A DNA stretch of 64,000 bases from a delta proteobacterium NaphS2 (GTDB lineage Bacteria > Desulfobacterota > DSM-4660 > Desulfatiglandales > Desulfatiglandaceae), in assembly GCA_000179315.1 (NCBI GenBank), contig ADZZ01000278.1:1-64000 (forward strand), in the 5' to 3' direction. Shown here piece after piece: positions 62,149-64,000 of the stretch. Numbering within the stretch: position 1 is the stretch's first letter; each line of letters starts with the position of its first letter. Below the pieces are notes generated by a model. That model was not told the origin of the DNA. It saw nothing but the letters and a program-made list of their open reading frames with translations, and did not search any database. The position numbers were made by a program, and so were the translations under genes.

Positions 62149-64000
62149 CTAATCCCTATGGCGCCCTTTGAAACGTCCCACCAGCTTCAGGATGGGGGGC
62201 AACGCAAACAGACACGCCACCATACCCGTCAAAGAACCCAGAACCATGATGGCACCCAGGCTGGCCATCCCCCGGTGATGTGCAAATAAAAGGCCGCCGA
62301 AACCGATCATGGTCGTGGTAAAACTAAGCGCCACGGCGGTTGGGGTGCCCGTATAAAAAAGCCCCCCGACCCCTGACTGGGCAGGGCGGTCGGCAAGTAA
62401 CGGCTCGATTTCCCGCCAACGGGCCAGGAAGTGAACCCCGCCGTCCACTCCGATGGCGATGAGTATGGGTATGGCAAAAAAATTGGCCAAATTGAAATCG
62501 AGTCCCAGCCAACCCATTAACTCCAGCAGCCATAACATACTAATGCCCAAAGGCAAAATGGCAAGTAGCACATATCGCATGGAGCGGGAATAGGTCCACA
62601 ATATCAGGCAGACCAGCAAGACGGTCAGGATCGCCGCCTGGAGGAAGGTACGGTGCATCAGCCGCGCCGATTCATAAACCCCCACGGGAACGCCGCTCAC
62701 GTCAGGGGCCACCTTTCGCAGATCCGCCACAAACTGTCCCAGGGCGTCAAAATCCCAGATGTCCCCCTTGGGACTTACCTTGATTTGAAATCGTCCGTCT
62801 TTTCCCACATATAGATCCCGCAATCCCGCAGGAAGGTTTTTGGGCGTGACCGGTTTTGCTGTTAGCCATTGTTTCAATTGCTTGAGGGATGTGACCATAT
62901 CGTGCTGCAAGGATTTTTCCAGGGTTTGGAGGCGGCCGATCCGTTCCGGATATTGACGCAGCTGTTCAATGGCTGAATCCACTGCATCCCTATTTTTCCC
63001 CACCAGTGCGATTTCCTGTGCCGCCCCCGCAACAAAGAGTTTTTCTTCCAGGTCTTCCAGAGCGGTGCGTAAATGGAGGAGCCCCTTTTTGATCTTTGCC
63101 GGGTTGACGGGCGTTTCAGGCGGCAGTTGATCCGGTACCATTTCAAGGGCCGCGGCCGCCTCCTGATATTGCGCTGATTTTTCTTCCTGCCGCTTGGGAA
63201 TAAAATCAAGAACGCTTTCCACCCGACCGACGGCAGGGATGGCCATGAGCTTTTTCGTTAGGGTTTTCACCTGTCCCAATGTTCCGGCGCTTATAATGGC
63301 ATACCAGGTGGATTCGTCGGCGGTTTCAACCAAAAGCCTTTCATATTCCACGGATTCAAGTCCCCGGGCCTGAAGCTCCAGCAGATTGTAATTGAAACGA
63401 ACCTTGAAAATTCCCGGAAGGGCCAGAAGTGTTAAAACCAGCAGAAATCCGATCACGCCTTTGGGATATTTAAAAAAACGCTCCAGCAGCGGCATGGCCG
63501 TTATTCTTGGAGCGGAAGAAGGAAAAAGCTTTTTTTTCCCGGCCAGCAGCAGCATGGCGGGAAGCACAACCATCATGGATACCAGGCAGAAAATCACCCC
63601 GGTACCGCCAATGAGGCCCAATTGTCCCAGGCCGATGAAATCAGACCCCAGGACCGAGTAAAAAGCGCACACCGATGTGAGGGCACCCAGAATCACGCCC
63701 GGACCGGTTCGAAACAGAGAGGCCTTAACGGCATCTTCCACACCGAGTCCTTTGCCGTGCGCTTCCACGTATCGCATGACCACATGAATACCGAAATCCA
63801 CACCGATGCCCACGAGCACCAGAGCAAAAATGACGGATAGCAGGTTCAATTCTCCAACGGTAACCGTGGCAAATCCGAAGGTCCACGCCGTGGCCATGGC
63901 CAGCGAAAGCAGCACCAGAAAGGGCCTCAACCACCCATGGAGGACAATCATGAACAAGACGCCTATGCAGAGCACCGCAATGACGGCAGCCCTCGTCATG
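62149..64000 (-). CDS. hpnN: HpnN-type RND/MMPL hopanoid transporter, 5'-partial
   Basis: The visible 616 codons run off the right edge, so the N-terminus is missing. There are two RND membrane blocks, with GVGVDFGIHVVMRYVEAHGKG-type and GVDGGVHFLARWREI segments of the MMPL family, separated by a periplasmic domain of about 330 residues with coiled-coil character. This matches HpnN, which moves hopanoids from the inner to the outer membrane. It heads a minus-strand operon with the binding protein, TPR lipoprotein and hpnH. Confidence 0.85.
   Translation of the reverse strand, partial: MTRAAVIAVLCIGVLFMIVLHGWLRPFLVLLSLAMATAWTFGFATVTVGELNLLSVIFALVLVGIGVDFGIHVVMRYVEAHGKGLGVEDAVKASLFRTGPGVILGALTSVCAFYSVLGSDFIGLGQLGLIGGTGVIFCLVSMMVVLPAMLLLAGKKKLFPSSAPRITAMPLLERFFKYPKGVIGFLLVLTLLALPGIFKVRFNYNLLELQARGLESVEYERLLVETADESTWYAIISAGTLGQVKTLTKKLMAIPAVGRVESVLDFIPKRQEEKSAQYQEAAAALEMVPDQLPPETPVNPAKIKKGLLHLRTALEDLEEKLFVAGAAQEIALVGKNRDAVDSAIEQLRQYPERIGRLQTLEKSLQHDMVTSLKQLKQWLTAKPVTPKNLPAGLRDLYVGKDGRFQIKVSPKGDIWDFDALGQFVADLRKVAPDVSGVPVGVYESARLMHRTFLQAAILTVLLVCLILWTYSRSMRYVLLAILPLGISMLWLLELMGWLGLDFNLANFFAIPILIAIGVDGGVHFLARWREIEPLLADRPAQSGVGGLFYTGTPTAVALSFTTTMIGFGGLLFAHHRGMASLGAIMVLGSLTGMVACLFALPPILKLVGRFKGRHRD

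Overview
The window looks like part of a Desulfobacterota (sulfate-reducer-like) chromosome. This is inferred from a hopanoid operon with HpnH and an HpnN-type exporter, a DsrC/TusE-like protein next to a cysteine desulfurase, several CoA ligases, a molybdenum hydroxylase operon, FAD/CCG-FeS oxidoreductases and an EFR1-type flavodoxin-ferredoxin. No rRNA or tRNA was seen, so the assignment is not proven.

Layout. (1) 1-9033 (+): a tightly coupled six-gene operon, cut by the left window edge: SNF2 helicase, zinc-ribbon/coiled-coil protein, unknown protein, two BrxD-like (DUF2791-type) P-loop ATPases and an Lhr/BrxHI-like helicase. It lacks PglZ, PglX and BrxC in view, so it is not a standard BREX locus. 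It is the best candidate for an undescribed genome-defence or DNA-processing system. (2) 9034-19.7 kb (-): an accessory island of small one- or two-gene units in one orientation, separated by imperfect palindromes that resemble integron attC sites (a CALIN-like array with no integron integrase). It carries a RAYT remnant, an HNH endonuclease gene split by an IS1595-family element with an exact 8-bp target duplication, an IS91-family element with a frameshifted tyrosine recombinase, a PD-(D/E)XK-like protein and a GIY-YIG-like protein. (3) 20.2-22.5 kb (+): an AAA ATPase plus TOPRIM-like gene pair, then a degraded second copy of the 3' end of the Lhr-like helicase. (4) 22.6-35.5 kb: glycosyltransferase, a membrane/coiled-coil protein, an IS66-like element carrying a DruA-like (DUF4338) gene inside its inverted repeats, a Phd/RelE module whose toxin has a nonsense codon, a Fic protein, a group II decarboxylase, a MazEF-like pair, a truncated MFS gene, a cysteine desulfurase and a DsrC-like protein. 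(5) 35.6-48.7 kb: a TetR-controlled acyl-CoA ligase / MoaD-like / three-subunit molybdenum hydroxylase / acyl-CoA dehydrogenase operon, a MarR regulator, and an FAD oxidase - CCG iron-sulfur protein - FAD oxidase operon. These look like catabolism of an organic, perhaps aromatic, acid. (6) 48.8-54.5 kb: a scarred region with an AMP-ligase/TRAP-permease chimera, a truncated DUF262 gene and a mosaic of fused molybdenum hydroxylase subunits, plus an AAA_14/DUF4143 ATPase. (7) 54.5-64 kb: another CoA ligase, EFR1 protein, a TIGR02757-type protein, then a minus-strand operon for hopanoid lipid synthesis and transport that runs off the right edge.

A recurring theme is rearrangement. Truncations and fusions (helicase copy, IS66, RelE, MazF/MFS, ligase/TRAP, Mo-hydroxylase mosaic) sit beside intact catabolic operons. 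Function calls rest on motifs read by eye; no database search was possible.
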